A stretch of DNA of 6,863 bases from NCBI GenBank assembly GCA_003541895.1, contig DPLR01000001.1, forward strand, positions 1 through 6,863. Direction: 5' to 3'. The DNA is from Cytophagales bacterium. GTDB taxonomy: Bacteria; Bacteroidota; Bacteroidia; Cytophagales; Cyclobacteriaceae. Shown here in pieces: positions 5,931 to 6,863 of this stretch. The notes beneath the pieces were generated by a model. That model did no database searches and was not told the origin of the DNA. It saw only the letters and a list, made by a program, of their open reading frames with translations. Both the position numbers and the translations under genes were made by a program. How positions within the stretch are numbered: the first letter of the stretch is position 1; each line of letters starts with the position of its first letter.

Positions 5931-6863
5931 TTAATTCGATGGCATTGCAAAGTTAGATTGAAACTGAATGACAAAATCAGTTAAGCCCATCGCACCCTTA
6001 TCACCTTCGCCATGTTTGCGAACAGCCACTTTGTTTTCGGTGGCTTCCTTCTCTCCTACAATGAGCATGAATGGGATTTTCTTCACCTCGGCATCGCGAA
6101 TTTTACGTCCAATTTTTTCATCGCGATCGTCAAGAAATCCGCGAATGTCAATCTCTTTCAATTTATCAACTACCTTTTGTGCATAGTCGTTGAATTTTTC
6201 TGAGATTGGCAGCACGGCAAATTGCTCGGGTGCCAACCACAACGGAAAATTACCTGCGCAATGTTCAATCAATACCGCCACAAATCTTTCCATTGAACCG
6301 AATGGCGCGCGGTGAATCATTACAGGTCTGTGGCGCTGATTGTCGGATCCAATGTATTCCAACTCAAATCGCTGCGGCAATTGATAGTCAACTTGAATTG
6401 TGCCCAACTGCCAACTTCTCCCGAGGGCATCACGCACCATAAAGTCGAGCTTGGGTCCATAGAAAGCAGCCTCTCCCTGAACTGCCACAGTCTTTAAGCC
6501 GCGTTCATCAGCGGCCTCTTGAATCTCGCGCTCGGCACGATCCCACAATTCATCTTCGCCAATGTATTTCTGCTTGTTGGCAGGATCGCGCAGCGAAACT
6601 TGTGCGGTGTAATTTTCAAATCCTAGCGATTTAAACACATGCAACACCAAATCGATTACTTTTATAAATTCTTCTTTTACTTGATCGGGTCGGCAAAAAA
6701 TGTGCGCATCATCTTGGGTAAATCCACGCACGCGCGTGAGGCCGTGAAGTTCTCCACTTTGTTCGTATCGGTAAACTGTTCCGAATTCTGCGAAGCGAAG
6801 TGGAAGCTCTTTGTACGAACGTGGTTTCACTTTATAAATCTCGCAGTGATGCGGGCAGTTCAT
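5931..6863 (-). CDS. thrS: Threonyl-tRNA synthetase, C-terminal part
   Basis: These 310 residues are roughly the second half of a class II synthetase of about 640 residues; the rest lies beyond the window. The methionine at the edge is internal, corresponding to the MNCP motif near residue 332 of the E. coli enzyme. The three zinc ligands that position threonine are present: Cys3, His54 (TQDDAHIF) and His184 ([14 protein letters not shown]). Class II motif 2 (VYRYE with Arg32) and motif 3 (Arg193) are intact. The anticodon-binding domain occupies about residues 205 to 305 and includes [26 protein letters not shown]. The enzyme charges tRNA-Thr in the cytoplasm. thrS normally lies directly upstream of infC; here the two dehydrogenase genes come between them. 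The visible part shows no defect. Confidence 0.97.
   Translation of the reverse strand: MNCPHHCEIYKVKPRSYKELPLRFAEFGTVYRYEQSGELHGLTRVRGFTQDDAHIFCRPDQVKEEFIKVIDLVLHVFKSLGFENYTAQVSLRDPANKQKYIGEDELWDRAEREIQEAADERGLKTVAVQGEAAFYGPKLDFMVRDALGRSWQLGTIQVDYQLPQRFELEYIGSDNQRHRPVMIHRAPFGSMERFVAVLIEHCAGNFPLWLAPEQFAVLPISEKFNDYAQKVVDKLKEIDIRGFLDDRDEKIGRKIRDAEVKKIPFMLIVGEKEATENKVAVRKHGEGDKGAMGLTDFVIQFQSNFAMPSN

Noticed and set aside
6861..6863. ATG at the window edge as the start of a short thrS-like protein.
   Set aside because: The codon corresponds to the internal MNCP motif of threonyl-tRNA synthetase; the gene continues beyond the window.

Overview
The window looks like chromosomal DNA from a member of the Bacteroidota, plausibly of the Cytophagales type, although the order is only a guess. 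Three things point there: the ribosomal proteins and IF3 read like Bacteroidota versions; starts generally lack Shine-Dalgarno sequences; and one good match to the phylum's TTG / TAnnTTTG promoter lies upstream of a lipoprotein gene. Every supported gene is on the minus strand, so the genes are described from high to low coordinates.

Region 1 (6863 to 2492) is the translation operon thrS-infC-rpmI-rplT, ended by a strong 12-bp hairpin terminator. The 5' half of thrS lies outside the window. The usual order is interrupted between thrS and infC by two genes: a small protein with a twin-arginine signal, and a GMC-family flavoprotein without a signal of its own. They look like the small and catalytic subunits of a periplasmic sugar or alcohol dehydrogenase of the fructose/sorbitol dehydrogenase type, with the small subunit carrying the large one through the Tat system. 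No cytochrome partner is present. No terminator was found on either side of the pair, so it may be transcribed with the translation genes. Two parts of this operon may hold control elements: the infC start, which sits between two copies of a 13-bp direct repeat, and the rpmI-rplT gap, which holds a hairpin and a possible 20-codon ORF.

Region 2 (2431 to 254) is a second transcription unit: a recognisable promoter, a GTG-started LPP20-like lipoprotein of 463 residues, a second, shorter LPP20-like lipoprotein, and a terminator. The two proteins share the same core pattern and look like distant paralogues acting in the periplasm.

Region 3 (242 to 1) holds a 50-codon ORF resembling only the N-terminal part of DUF3052 proteins. 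It overlaps the start of a membrane protein that runs off the window. No tRNA, rRNA, CRISPR array, insertion sequence or phage gene was seen. The main surprise is the oxidoreductase pair within the translation operon; nothing here clearly amounts to a new defence or mobile system.
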